From JBKHYJ01 sp046565505 (lineage in GTDB: Bacteria > Acidobacteriota > Blastocatellia > UBA7656), in the NCBI GenBank assembly GCA_046565505.1, contig JBKHYJ010000022.1, positions 124,001 to 188,000 on the forward strand: DNA of 64,000 bases. Reading direction: 5' to 3'. Shown piece by piece: positions 8,305-16,664 of the stretch. The first letter of the stretch is position 1, and every line of letters begins with the position of its first letter. Under the pieces are notes generated by a model that saw nothing but the letters and a program-made list of their open reading frames with translations, searched no databases and was not told the origin of the DNA. Both the position numbers and the translations under genes were made by a program.

Positions 8305-9387
8305 ATGAGAATCGCCAGGACAGTTCTATCGGTGCTAGTAATTTTAATGGCCGTCGGCTCAGCCGTGGCGCAGGATCGGAAGCCGCTCCCGCCTGACGAG
8401 CAGACAAAATACGTCGTCTCGGCGAAAGCCGGGGTGGTTAACCTCGTCGAAGGTGACGTGACGTTTAAGCGTGAGAAGACTGATTGGGACAGGCTCATCG
8501 CGGGCGACGAGCTTCGCGAAGGCGACGCCGTGATGACAGGGGCGGATGGCCGCGCTGAAATATTGCTCACGCCCGGGTGTTACCTGAGGCTGGCTGAGAA
8601 CACGGAATTCGCTCTCGTCAACCCGTCCGTGAACGGGTTCGCCATCGAAGTGCGGAAAGGCTCGGCCATCGTAGAGGCCTCGGCGTTGGACGAGCCTCTC
8701 ACGGTCCTAACCCCTAAGACAAAGTTTACCGTCATTCGCGTCGGGCTTTATCGGTTCTACGCCGGGGCCGACGGCAAGTCCGAAGTCGCCGTGCGCAAAG
8801 GCAGAGTCGTCGTCGGCGAGACGGTAGTCAAAGGCGATAAGAAAGCCACCGTCGAAAATGGCTCGCCGGTTGTCGCGGCGCTGGACAAGAAAGCGATTGA
8901 TAGCTTTGACGCGTGGAGCAAGTACCGCGCTCAGACGCTCATAGCCGCAAACAAGAGGCTCTCGAACCGCGCCATCAAGCGAAGCCTGACGAACGGGTTC
9001 GTCTCAAACCTGTGGATACGTGACTCGGCCTGCGGGTGCTACACTTTCCTGCCTTTCACGGCCGGGTTCTCCTCGCCCTACGGGTTGGACTACAGCGTGT
9101 GTAACCCCTATTGGCCTAGGGCCTGGCGCGGCTACGGCCCCGGCGGCTATGGGCAAGGGGGCTATGGCGGAAACGGCGGAGGCTATGGCGGCAATCCCGG
9201 TAACGGCGGGGGCTCAGCAGGCAGGCCGTCAGGCGGCGGCACTAATGGCGGCGGGGGCGGCGTAGGCACTGGCCGCCCGGTTCCCATAGAACGGCCGGGC
9301 CGCGGCGGGATAGAGCCCGGCGGCCGCGGAAGGTCACCCGACCTGGGCGGGGGCAGGGAAATTCCCAGAGGCGGCCGTCGCCCATAG
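8305..9387 (+). CDS. Exported FecR-domain protein with glycine-rich tail
   Basis: 360 residues. A signal peptide ends at about SAVAQ (residue 22). Residues 45-150 show the FecR pattern: AGDELREGDAVMTGADGRAE, an LTPGCYLRLAENTEF strand pair, then FAIEVRKGSAIVEA. From about residue 268 the chain is Gly/Tyr/Asn-rich (repeated GGYG units) and then Gly/Pro/Arg-rich to the end. FecR domains in exported proteins of this type usually sit on the outside of the cell and are not tied to siderophore sensing; no sigma factor or TonB gene is near. GGAGG lies 5 nt before the ATG. A hairpin terminator follows the gene. Confidence 0.85.
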   Translation: MRIARTVLSVLVILMAVGSAVAQDRKPLPPDEQTKYVVSAKAGVVNLVEGDVTFKREKTDWDRLIAGDELREGDAVMTGADGRAEILLTPGCYLRLAENTEFALVNPSVNGFAIEVRKGSAIVEASALDEPLTVLTPKTKFTVIRVGLYRFYAGADGKSEVAVRKGRVVVGETVVKGDKKATVENGSPVVAALDKKAIDSFDAWSKYRAQTLIAANKRLSNRAIKRSLTNGFVSNLWIRDSACGCYTFLPFTAGFSSPYGLDYSVCNPYWPRAWRGYGPGGYGQGGYGGNGGGYGGNPGNGGGSAGRPSGGGTNGGGGGVGTGRPVPIERPGRGGIEPGGRGRSPDLGGGREIPRGGRRP

Positions 9388-9414
9388 TTAGCCACTTCAC
9401 CGTCGAATTCATCG

Positions 9415-9452
9415 AGGCGCTCTCGCTTGCCGTGGGAGCGCCTTTTGCTTTT
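9415..9452 (+). terminator. Rho-independent terminator after the FecR-domain gene
   Basis: AGGCGCTC (9415-9422) pairs perfectly with GAGCGCCT (9436-9443) around a 13-nt loop, followed by TTTTGCTTTT. It ends the transcript of the gene stopping at 9387. Confidence 0.8.
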
Positions 9453-9539
9453 AGCAAAATCCTCGCGCTTCCAATCCGTTACGAATGTGGATAGAATTGG
9501 CCTCTATGGCGGGAAGACGTGGGCCGGCGAGCGCACCTT

Positions 9540-10025
9540 ATGGCTTACATCGTTGATGGCAACAACGTCATGGGGCAGACGCCCGGATGGCATCGCGACA
9601 AAGCGAAAGCTCGCAGGCGGTTGCTCGAACAGTTAGCCGATTTCGCCAGGCTAAAGAAAGCGCGCGTCACCGTCGTCTTTGATGGGGCGCCCGACCCGGC
9701 CGCTCCCGACGGCTCCGCATTCCGGGGGGTGAAAGTCCTCTACGCAGACAGGGGGTCGGACGCCGACACGCGGATTCAACGCTTGGTCGAATCATCCCCC
9801 GACAGCCGAGGCATTAAAGTAGTCACGTCCGACAGGCGACTCGCGTCGTCGGTCCGCTCGTCAGGGGCCGGGGTCATCCGTTCGGGCGAATTCAGAAAAC
9901 AGGTCGAGCGCGCGCTCGCGTCACCTCCGCCGGCAGACGAAGGCAAGCCATTCGAGATACGCGACGTGGCCTCGTGGCTGAGGTATTTTGGCGCGGGGGC
10001 GAACGGGGAAGAGGACGACCTGTGA
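9540..10025 (+). CDS. NYN-domain (YacP-like) putative RNase
   Basis: 161 residues. Residues 1-130 match the NYN/YacP family: MAYIVDGNNVMG at the N-terminus carries the first acidic metal ligand, VTVVFDGAPDP the second region, and the block YADRGSDADTRIQRLV followed by VVTSDRRLASSVRSSGA the remaining acidic residues of the PIN-like fold. These proteins are thought to be metal-dependent RNases (YacP/Rae1 relatives cleave mRNA on ribosomes in Bacillus). A GTG at 9519 is also in frame; the ATG at 9540 starts the conserved fold and is preferred, although no strong ribosome site is seen before either. It stands just upstream of the acyl-CoA ligase, in the same direction. Confidence 0.83.
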   Translation: MAYIVDGNNVMGQTPGWHRDKAKARRRLLEQLADFARLKKARVTVVFDGAPDPAAPDGSAFRGVKVLYADRGSDADTRIQRLVESSPDSRGIKVVTSDRRLASSVRSSGAGVIRSGEFRKQVERALASPPPADEGKPFEIRDVASWLRYFGAGANGEEDDL

Positions 10026-10132
10026 TGGCCGAGCGGCGAATAAAAAGATTAGGGCATGAGGGGATTTTTTGACGCCCCCGTTGATTCACCGCCCCGCGCT
10101 CATGCTTCATACTTTACTGCGACGGAGGGAGT

Positions 10133-11821
10133 ATGGCTACTGCGGAAGCTCCAGAAAGTTCTCGCGCCTACAGAGACGTGACGGTGGGCGAACTGCTCGC
10201 GCGACTGGCGAGAGATTACCCTGAAAACGAAGCCCTCATCTACCCGGATCGCGAATTAAGGTACGATTTCAGCCAGCTCGAATCGCTCGCGCGCCGCATA
10301 GCCAGGGGGCTGCTCAGTTATGGCATATCGCGCGGCGACCGCGTGGCGCTGTGGGCGCCGAACGTCCCCGAGTGGGTCGTGTTGCAGTTCGCCCTTGCGA
10401 AGATCGGGGCGGTACTCGTTACGGTCAACACGAGCCTGCGCGCGGCAGAGATCGAATACCTCCTCAAGCAGTCCGAGTCGAGCACGCTCATTACGGTCGC
10501 GGGCTTCCGCGACCTCGATTACGTGGAAACGATCTACGGGATCGTGCCCGAGTTACGCCAGGCCGAAGAATCCGCGCCCCGTTCGTCCAACCTCCCGCAC
10601 CTGCGCCACGTGATCTACATCGGCGACGAGCAGCCCGCAGGGATGATTCGCTACGACTCTCTGCTGGCCCGCTCGGGCTTCGTACCCGACGAGCATCTCG
10701 ACGCGCTCATCTCCATGCAGGGCCTCGACGACGTTATTAATATGCAGTACACGTCGGGGACCACGGGCTTCCCTAAGGGCGTGATGCTGACGCATCACAA
10801 CATAGTCAACAATGGGTACTGGCTCGGGGAAGGGATCGCGCTCACTCCGCGGGATAAGCTCTGTGTGCCCGTGCCGTTCTTTCACTGTTTCGGCTGCGTC
10901 ATCGGCGTGCTGGGAGCCTACACGCATGCGTCTGCGCTCGTCCCGCTCGAATGGTTCGACCCGCTGAAGGTTTTACAGTACGTCGAGCGGGAACGCTGCA
11001 CGGCGCTCTACGGCGTGCCGACGATGTTCATCGCGGAGCTTGAGCAGTTGGATTATCACAGCTTCGACCTGTCCACTCTGAGGACCGGAATAATGGCGGG
11101 CTCTTTGTGCCCCGAGCCGCTGATGCGGAAGGCTATGGAGCGGATGAATCTCACGCAGATGACGATCGCCTACGGGCTGACGGAGGCCTCGCCCGGGATC
11201 ACGCTCACGCCGCGCGACGACCGCATAGAACTGCGAACGCAGACGGTGGGTCGCGTGCTGCCCGAAGTCGAAGTCAAAATCATGGACCCGGCCACGGGCC
11301 GCGACTGCCCCCCCGGCGGCGAAGGCGAGCTTTGCTGTCGCGGTTACAACGTGATGAAGGGGTACTACAACAACCCGGAAGCGACCTCCGAAGCGATTGA
11401 CGCCGAAGGTTGGCTGCACACGGGCGATCAGGCGACGATGGATTCCGACGGGTACGTGAGGATCACAGGTCGCATAAAGGAGCTGATAATCCGCGGCGGC
11501 GAGAACATCGCCCCGAAAGAGATTGAGGATTTGCTGCGGCGGCACCCGAAGGTGGCGGACGTATACGTATACGGCATACCGGATGAAAGGCTCGGCGAAG
11601 ATGTCGCGGCGGCAATTAGGATTGCGCCCGGCCAGGAGGTGACGCCCGAGGAGATTCGCGAGTTTTGCAATGACCGCATCGCCAAATTCAAGGTCCCGCG
11701 TCACATCCGCTTCGTCGAATCTTTCCCGATGACAGCCTCTGGCAAGGTGCAGAAATTCAAGCTGCGCGAGATGCACATTCAGGGACAGACGGCAGGCGGG
11801 CCGGGGGCAGAAGGCCAATAA
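10133..11821 (+). CDS. Acyl-CoA synthetase (AMP-binding, ACSF2-like)
   Basis: 562 residues, full length for the family. The AMP-binding P-loop YTSGTTGFPKGVML is at residues 206-219. The adenylation core continues with IAYGLTEASPGITLT (A5-type motif) and EGWLHTGDQATMDSDGYVRI (A7), then GRIKELIIRGGENIAPKEIE (A8), and ends with the catalytic lysine region MTASGKVQKFKL. It would activate a fatty or other carboxylic acid to its CoA ester with ATP. Chain length cannot be read from the sequence. GGAGGGAG stands directly before the ATG. The acid-degrading genes at 25-34 kb make a catabolic role plausible. Confidence 0.9.
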   Translation: MATAEAPESSRAYRDVTVGELLARLARDYPENEALIYPDRELRYDFSQLESLARRIARGLLSYGISRGDRVALWAPNVPEWVVLQFALAKIGAVLVTVNTSLRAAEIEYLLKQSESSTLITVAGFRDLDYVETIYGIVPELRQAEESAPRSSNLPHLRHVIYIGDEQPAGMIRYDSLLARSGFVPDEHLDALISMQGLDDVINMQYTSGTTGFPKGVMLTHHNIVNNGYWLGEGIALTPRDKLCVPVPFFHCFGCVIGVLGAYTHASALVPLEWFDPLKVLQYVERERCTALYGVPTMFIAELEQLDYHSFDLSTLRTGIMAGSLCPEPLMRKAMERMNLTQMTIAYGLTEASPGITLTPRDDRIELRTQTVGRVLPEVEVKIMDPATGRDCPPGGEGELCCRGYNVMKGYYNNPEATSEAIDAEGWLHTGDQATMDSDGYVRITGRIKELIIRGGENIAPKEIEDLLRRHPKVADVYVYGIPDERLGEDVAAAIRIAPGQEVTPEEIREFCNDRIAKFKVPRHIRFVESFPMTASGKVQKFKLREMHIQGQTAGGPGAEGQ

Positions 11822-11845
11822 ACGCTGAGCAGTTCATAACGACAG

Positions 11846-11887
11846 CGCGGAAGGCGCGAGGTGTTTTAATCCCTCGCGCCTTCCGCG
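11846..11887. terminator. Strong hairpin between convergent genes
   Basis: A perfect 16-bp stem (11846-11861 with 11872-11887) closes a 10-nt loop between the ligase gene and the convergent multiheme gene. The T-tract is poor (TTATTAGG), but the position and stem suggest a bidirectional terminator. Confidence 0.7.
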
Positions 11888-11931
11888 TTATTAGGCTTTA
11901 ATTCCCGCGGGTGTGCCTGCCCCGGCCCGCG

Positions 11932-13485
11932 TCAGTGCTTTATTTTCTCCCATGCGGCCCGGGCGTCGAATCCGGGGCTTACCTGCTCCGTGTGGCAGGC
12001 GGAGCAGGCGGATTGCAGGTTCGCAATTCGGCCGTAGCCTTTGCCTGGCTTCGCAACATGGTCGCCCGCCGGGCCGTGGCACTGTTCGCATTGGACGTTT
12101 TGCAGCTTGGCCATCTCGACCGAAAGGTTCGCGCTCGCCCTCTGTATTCCTGTCGCGTGGCAACTCAGACAACTCACCTCGAATTCAAACTGCCTCGCCG
12201 GAAGCGGGTCGGTCGCATGGGCATGCGCGCTGTTGGCCCACCGCATGTATTGAGCCGCATGGCACTCCGCACAACCGGAGGACGAAACATAACCGGGTGA
12301 AGATTCGCCCGCCGCGGCCGCCCCCCTGGCCGAGCCGGAATTATGCGCCCGGCTCATCTCAAGCCACCTGCCCAGAAGCGCCTTCGACTCGCCGCGCGTA
12401 TTCGTCTCAAGGTCGCGGGCCGCCGTCACGACCTGCGCGGCCGCTGAGTCGTCGGGGATAGTTTCGTCGAGCGTGATGAAACGTGTCTTCGTAGAAAACT
12501 TCTCCTGCCCGTCGCGGTAGAACCGAAGCTCGCCGAGCATCCGCGTCTCGTATGACGTGAACACTATTAGTGTCTGCCCGACCGTGACCGGCGGCGTGAA
12601 TGCCAGATCGTTAGCCTGGCTGCTGCTCGCGAGTATGACGTCAATGCCCGGCGCTTCGCGGGCGATTCGCGCGGCTTCTTCAGCCCTGGCGTTGGCAAGG
12701 ACTATGACCAGGTCCGCACGCTTCCTGGCTTCGGGCACGGCGCGGCGGGCCGCTTCTACAGCGTCTACGTACTTGAAGCCCGCGGGCGCGGCAGACTCAG
12801 TCTCCGTCAGCCCTACGAAAGCGACCTTCGCCTGCTTTGTCGCCGCGCCATTGATTTGGCGTCCCGGAATTTCTTTGATGATGAATGGCTGGGGCGACAC
12901 CGTGCCCGGTGAATCGCTCACGGTATTGGCAGACACGAGGCGCTTGAGGATCGGCCGAGACTCTGCCCGGCGGGCGAATTCGGATTTCGCTAGCAACTGA
13001 GATATATACCTGAGGTCGTGCGAAGAGATGTTCGCGACATCGACGGGGAACTGGTCATAGGATTTGAACACGGCCTCGTCTTTCGCGCGCACGTCGGGCC
13101 GCAGGTAGCCGTGCGCCCCGCGCTCGTCGGCGAGGAAATAGCCGCTGTCGACGAGCAGCGAAGGGACCTGGCTCAGTTTCTCCCTGAAAGCTTTAGTGTA
13201 GCTGACACGCCGTGCCAGTCCCCCCATCCGGGGGGGCTTTCAGCCGCAGGGTTCCAGGCTTCCGTGCGTGCCCCCCATGAAATGAACGACGAAGGCCGCG
13301 CCATCGTCAACGCCCATTCGTTCGGCGGCCGGCACGCTGACGCCGACGACTTCAATACGCCCTTGGCGCTGCTCCTGCGCGGGGGTGGCCTGCGTCGCCT
13401 GCCGGGCCAGGCACGAGCAGACGACAATCGCGACGAACGCTGCGGCGCAAAGCTTGATTCTTTTTATAGCTCTTTGGTTTCGCAT
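11932..13485 (-). CDS. UshA-like tetraheme cytochrome c with in-frame UGA: candidate selenoprotein
   Basis: Read through one in-frame TGA (13240-13242) the gene codes for 517 residues; read conventionally it falls into two ORFs in the same frame. Residues 1-25 form a signal peptide, possibly a lipoprotein. The N-terminal part follows an UshA/5'-nucleotidase-like family, whose members, from memory, carry GxLEPCGCxxxxxGGLxRR. Here it reads GSLEPCG-U-KPPRMGGLARR, with the UGA at codon 82 exactly on the second cysteine. The C-terminal part has four heme c sites: CAECH (405), CLSCH (439), CEQCH (466) and CSACH (494). No frame is lost at the UGA and the downstream part is well conserved, so decay is unlikely. 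The redox enzyme activity is unknown. A GTG at 13488 is an alternative start. See the hairpin at 13202-13239. Confidence 0.78.
13202..13239 (-). promoter_or_regulatory. SECIS-like hairpin after the UGA of the tetraheme gene
   Basis: Directly after the UGA the mRNA can form a C6/G6 stem with a GGAU loop 10 nt downstream. A second stem, CUGGCAC with GUGUCAG (13218-13212 and 13208-13202, one G-U pair), closes a GGC loop 28 nt downstream. The second one fits the bacterial SECIS rule as I recall it: short stem, small loop with G in the first two positions, 16-37 nt from the UGA. Not tested by folding. Confidence 0.5.
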
Positions 13486-13700
13486 CACTTAGATCTTTTG
13501 GATTATTCCTTCGCGTAAGGTCTCCGAGGCTGATTAAAAAATCTAATTGATGCGCGCGCATTGCGCAAGGAGCCGGAAGTCTGCGGCCGGCGTCTGATTA
13601 ATCACGACGCAGCAATCCGTCATACGCCGTCAGTACTTCCGAAATTAGTATTGCCCGCATGGCGCTTCTATAGTAGGCTTGCGCCAGTTTAAGAGATTGC

Positions 13701-13732
13701 CCCCGCTGAGGCGTCATCGCAGCGGGGCTTTT
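13701..13732 (+). terminator. Terminator-like hairpin in the leader of the pilT gene
   Basis: CCCCGCTG (13701-13708) pairs perfectly with CAGCGGGG (13720-13727), followed by C and four Ts. No plus-strand gene ends here, since the upstream neighbour is divergent. If the pilT promoter lies farther up, this would be an attenuator in its leader. No riboswitch motif was recognised in the gap 13486-13750. Confidence 0.4.
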
Positions 13733-13750
13733 GCATTACAGGGGTTAGAA

Positions 13751-14824
13751 ATGAAGCTAGAAACGCTTAATCAGTTCCTGACCCTGGCCGTCAATAACAG
13801 AGCTTCGGATGTTCATTTGCAGGTCGGCGAGCATCCGCTTTTTCGCATCAACGGCCAGTTGGCGCAGGTCAAGTATCACCCGCTCACGTCCGAAGAGATG
13901 GTCAGCATAGTGAGCACTCTCGCGGGGCCGGACCGATTCGAGGGCCGATTCTCGCATGAAGACGAGTTCGACGTGTCCTACGAAATACCCGCGACATGCC
14001 GGTTCAGGGCCAACATCTATAAGCAGCGCGGGATGTACAGCGCCGTACTGAGGGTCGTGCCGCTGGAGATAAAAACATTCGAGGACCTGCACCTGCCGCC
14101 GGTCTTCCAGAAGATCGCGAATCTCAGGCGCGGGCTCGTGCTCGCGTCGGGCGCCACGGGCAACGGCAAGTCCACGACCATCGCGGCGATCATCGAGCAC
14201 ATTAATCAAACGCGCAAATCTCACATAGTGACTATCGAAGAGCCGATAGAGTTTCTATTCAAGAATAAGACCGCGGTCATATCACAGCGCGAGGTCGGCA
14301 CGGACACAGGCAGCTTCAAGGCCGCCCTGCACGCCGCCATGAGGCAAGACCCCGACGTGATAGTCGTGGGCGAGATGCGCGACCGCGAGACGGTCGACAT
14401 AGCCCTGAGGGCCGCCGAGACGGGCCACCTCGTCATCTCCACCATACACACGCCCGACGCCCAGCGAACCATAAGCCGCTTGATCGGCTTTTACCCGGTC
14501 GACGAGCATATGACTGTGCGGACGCGGATCGCGCAAAACCTGATGGCGGTCGTCAGCCTGCGATTGATCCCGAGCTGTAACGGGAGCGGGAGGTTGCCCG
14601 CCGTCGAAGTAATGCTCGTTACGCGGAGCATAGAAGAATGCATACGCAACCCCGAGAAGACCGGGGAGATTCAACAGTACATCCAGAAGAGCCGCGAGAT
14701 CGGCATGCAGACTTTCGACCAACACCTGGTCGAGATGCTTCAGGAAGGGAAGATATCATTCGAGACGGCCAAGCTCGCCGCCACGAACCCCGCCGAAGTC
14801 GAGCTGATGATGACCATTGAATAA
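13751..14824 (+). CDS. pilT: Type IV pilus retraction ATPase (PilT/PilU family)
   Basis: 357 residues, normal for PilT. An N-terminal PAS-like domain (NNRASDVHLQVGEHPLFRIN) precedes the RecA-like ATPase core. Visible motifs are Walker A GATGNGKST (134-142), the Asp box, Walker B region DPDVIVVGEMRD and the His box HLVISTIHTPDAQRTISRLI. The C-terminus (SREIGMQTFDQHLVEMLQEG) is the usual PilT/PilU retraction end; the AIRNLIRE motif of classical PilT is not seen, so it could be a PilU-type paralogue. The ATG at 13751 follows AGGGG and starts the family N-terminus; the frame upstream to 13679 is not conserved. No other pilus genes are in the window. Confidence 0.85.
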   Translation: MKLETLNQFLTLAVNNRASDVHLQVGEHPLFRINGQLAQVKYHPLTSEEMVSIVSTLAGPDRFEGRFSHEDEFDVSYEIPATCRFRANIYKQRGMYSAVLRVVPLEIKTFEDLHLPPVFQKIANLRRGLVLASGATGNGKSTTIAAIIEHINQTRKSHIVTIEEPIEFLFKNKTAVISQREVGTDTGSFKAALHAAMRQDPDVIVVGEMRDRETVDIALRAAETGHLVISTIHTPDAQRTISRLIGFYPVDEHMTVRTRIAQNLMAVVSLRLIPSCNGSGRLPAVEVMLVTRSIEECIRNPEKTGEIQQYIQKSREIGMQTFDQHLVEMLQEGKISFETAKLAATNPAEVELMMTIE

Positions 14825-14830
14825 CGTGCG

Positions 14831-14866
14831 TCCGCGCCCGGGCGGGGCGCGGGCCCGGGCGGCGGA
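14831..14866. terminator. GC-rich hairpin between convergent genes
   Basis: TCCGC plus GCCCGGGC (14831-14843) pairs with GCCCGGGC plus GCGGA (14853-14866) with one bulged G. No T-run follows, but it sits exactly in the 47-bp gap between the stops of pilT and the hydrolase gene, so it may end both transcripts. Confidence 0.45.
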
Positions 14867-14871
14867 CGAGG

Positions 14872-15525
14872 TTAGACTTCGCGCAGGTCGCGCCCGCCGT
14901 TCGCCCTGATGAAGCCCTTGACCTCCTGCTCCAGCTCCGCCAGACGGCCCTCGAAGAAATGGTCCGCGCCTTCGATCACCTTCAGCGTCTTAGGCCCGCC
15001 CAACCCCTCGACGAACCTCGCGAGGTCTTCCGAGCTTCCGAACTCGTCGAGCCCGCCTTGAACGAACAGCATTGGCTTATCGCAGGTCACAACATCGCTC
15101 AAATCAGACTTGGTGACAGGGACCCCGACCGCGACGAGCGCGCGCGCCGAAGGGTCGCCGCAGGCCGCGCGGAGCATGACGGCGGAGCCGAATGAAAACC
15201 CCGCGAGCCACAATTCGGCCCCCGCGTATTTAGCCCCGATGAACCTGATGGCGGCGCGCAGGTCATCTTGCTCGCCGCGCCCCTGGTCGTGTTCGCCCTG
15301 GCTGCGCCCCGCCCCTCGAAAGTTGAAGCGGAGTACGGCGAAGCCCGAGTCCTGGAAAGCCTTCGCTATTCTATAAACGACTTTGTTGTGCATCGTCCCG
15401 CCGAAAAGCGGGTGCGGGTGGCACACGATGGCCGCGCGCGTCACCTGCGCCGCAGGCTCTTTGAGTATGGCTTCGATGCGCCCCGCGGGCCCTTCAAAGA
15501 ACGTGTTGCCCTTCAAGTCAGTCAT
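14872..15525 (-). CDS. Alpha/beta hydrolase
   Basis: 217 residues. CHPHPLFGGTMHNKVVY is the oxyanion-side HPHP motif of the dienelactone hydrolase-like group found in small cytoplasmic hydrolases. LRFNFRGAGRSQGEHDQG follows, then the nucleophile elbow GFSFGS, Asp in LFVQGGLDEFGS and His in GADHFFEG, completing a Ser-Asp-His triad. There is no signal peptide. Substrate unknown. The ATG at 15525 has GAGG 5 nt before it; a GTG at 15531 is less likely. Confidence 0.85.
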   Translation of the reverse strand: MTDLKGNTFFEGPAGRIEAILKEPAAQVTRAAIVCHPHPLFGGTMHNKVVYRIAKAFQDSGFAVLRFNFRGAGRSQGEHDQGRGEQDDLRAAIRFIGAKYAGAELWLAGFSFGSAVMLRAACGDPSARALVAVGVPVTKSDLSDVVTCDKPMLFVQGGLDEFGSSEDLARFVEGLGGPKTLKVIEGADHFFEGRLAELEQEVKGFIRANGGRDLREV

Positions 15526-15634
15526 AACCACCTCGGCACACCGGGTATGCTATCACGCGTCCGGCGGCCGCGCGAGTTGACTGGTGTGAGCCGGATGCGA
15601 TAAGAGCATTAGTAGCGCGAAAGGAGGGCATGAG

Positions 15635-16135
15635 GTGAAGACTCTACTACTGCTGCGACATGCGAAGTCAGACTGGGACGACGAGCGACTTCGCGACTTC
15701 GACAGGCCGCTGGCCGCGCGGGGCAGGCGGGACGCCCCGCGCGTCGGCAGGGCGCTCAAGGAGCGCGGCCCCGCGCCTGATCTGATCGTGAGCTCGCCCG
15801 CGGCGCGAGCCAAAGAAACTATCGAGGCCGTCATAGGCTCGGCCGGCCTGGCGCAAAGCCCATTGTTTGACGAGGGCATTTACGGGGCTTCGTCGGCCGA
15901 GTTGATGAAAATCATTCGCGGATTACCCGACCGGAGTTCTTGCGCCTTGCTGGTCGGACATAACCCCGGCTTTGAAGACACTGTGACCCGGTTAACGGGC
16001 TCGCGCGCGCACATGCCCACCGCCGCGCTCGCCTGCATAGAGTTTCAGGCCGAGCGGTGGGAGGACGTAGAAGATGAGCGGGGAAAACTCCTGTGGCTGT
16101 TGACCCCGAAGCAACTCGGCGATGGCAAACAGTGA
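15635..16135 (+). CDS. sixA: SixA-type phosphohistidine phosphatase
   Basis: 166 residues, close to SixA. The catalytic RHG motif is present in the SixA form, LLLLRHAKSDW, followed by DFDRPLAARGRRDAPRVG and SSPAARAKETIE. The second histidine lies in LLVGHNPGFED. SixA removes phosphate from histidine phosphotransfer proteins, in E. coli mainly the nitrogen PTS. The start is a GTG with AAGGAGG 7 nt upstream. The stop is 12 bp from the next ATG, so the two genes probably share an mRNA. Confidence 0.86.
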   Translation: MKTLLLLRHAKSDWDDERLRDFDRPLAARGRRDAPRVGRALKERGPAPDLIVSSPAARAKETIEAVIGSAGLAQSPLFDEGIYGASSAELMKIIRGLPDRSSCALLVGHNPGFEDTVTRLTGSRAHMPTAALACIEFQAERWEDVEDERGKLLWLLTPKQLGDGKQ

Positions 16136-16147
16136 GCGGAGGCGGCG

Positions 16148-16624
16148 ATGAAAGAATCCGTTTTGCGAGAGAATCTGATCGGATTGATGCGAGGCGGGCA
16201 TGCGCATGCGACGCCCGAGAAGGCGCTGGCCGGCGTGGACCCGAAGCTTCGTAACGCCCGACCCGGTCCGGGTCTGCACTCGGTGTGGGAAGAGCTTGAG
16301 CACATTCGGATCGCGCAAGAAGACATACTGCGCTACACGCTCGACCCTTCATGGGAGTCCCCGGAATGGCCCGGCGGCTACTGGCCCGCGCAGACAGAGA
16401 GCTTGGCCGAAGAGTTATGGTCCGCCTCAGTTTCCGGTTTCTTCAGGGACCTTGAGGAGGCCATCAAGCTCATCCGAGACGAGGGCAGGGATTTGACGGA
16501 TGAAATCCCTCACGGCGAAGGCCGCACGTACCTGCGGCAGATATTGTTGATCGCGGACCACAACGCTTATCACTTCGGCCAGATAGTCCAGACGCGCAAA
16601 GCGCTGGGTGATTGGCCCGAGTGA
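16148..16624 (+). CDS. DinB-family protein
   Basis: 158 residues with the DinB four-helix pattern. HSVWEELEHIRIAQEDILRY carries the first histidine and ADHNAYHFGQIVQTRKALGD the C-terminal helix with two more. Together they form the metal-triad arrangement of DinB/YfiT proteins (bacillithiol or mycothiol transferase-like, or damage-inducible of unknown role). GCGGAGG lies before the ATG. It follows sixA by 12 bp. No specific substrate can be inferred. Confidence 0.8.
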   Translation: MKESVLRENLIGLMRGGHAHATPEKALAGVDPKLRNARPGPGLHSVWEELEHIRIAQEDILRYTLDPSWESPEWPGGYWPAQTESLAEELWSASVSGFFRDLEEAIKLIRDEGRDLTDEIPHGEGRTYLRQILLIADHNAYHFGQIVQTRKALGDWPE

Positions 16625-16664
16625 TGGGCGGCGGCCGCGCCGACTTCACGCGCCCAGCCGCGGG

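Noticed and set aside
8305..9387. FecR-domain protein as anti-sigma regulator of siderophore uptake.
   Set aside because: There is no sigma factor or TonB receptor gene nearby, and the protein is exported with a glycine-rich tail.
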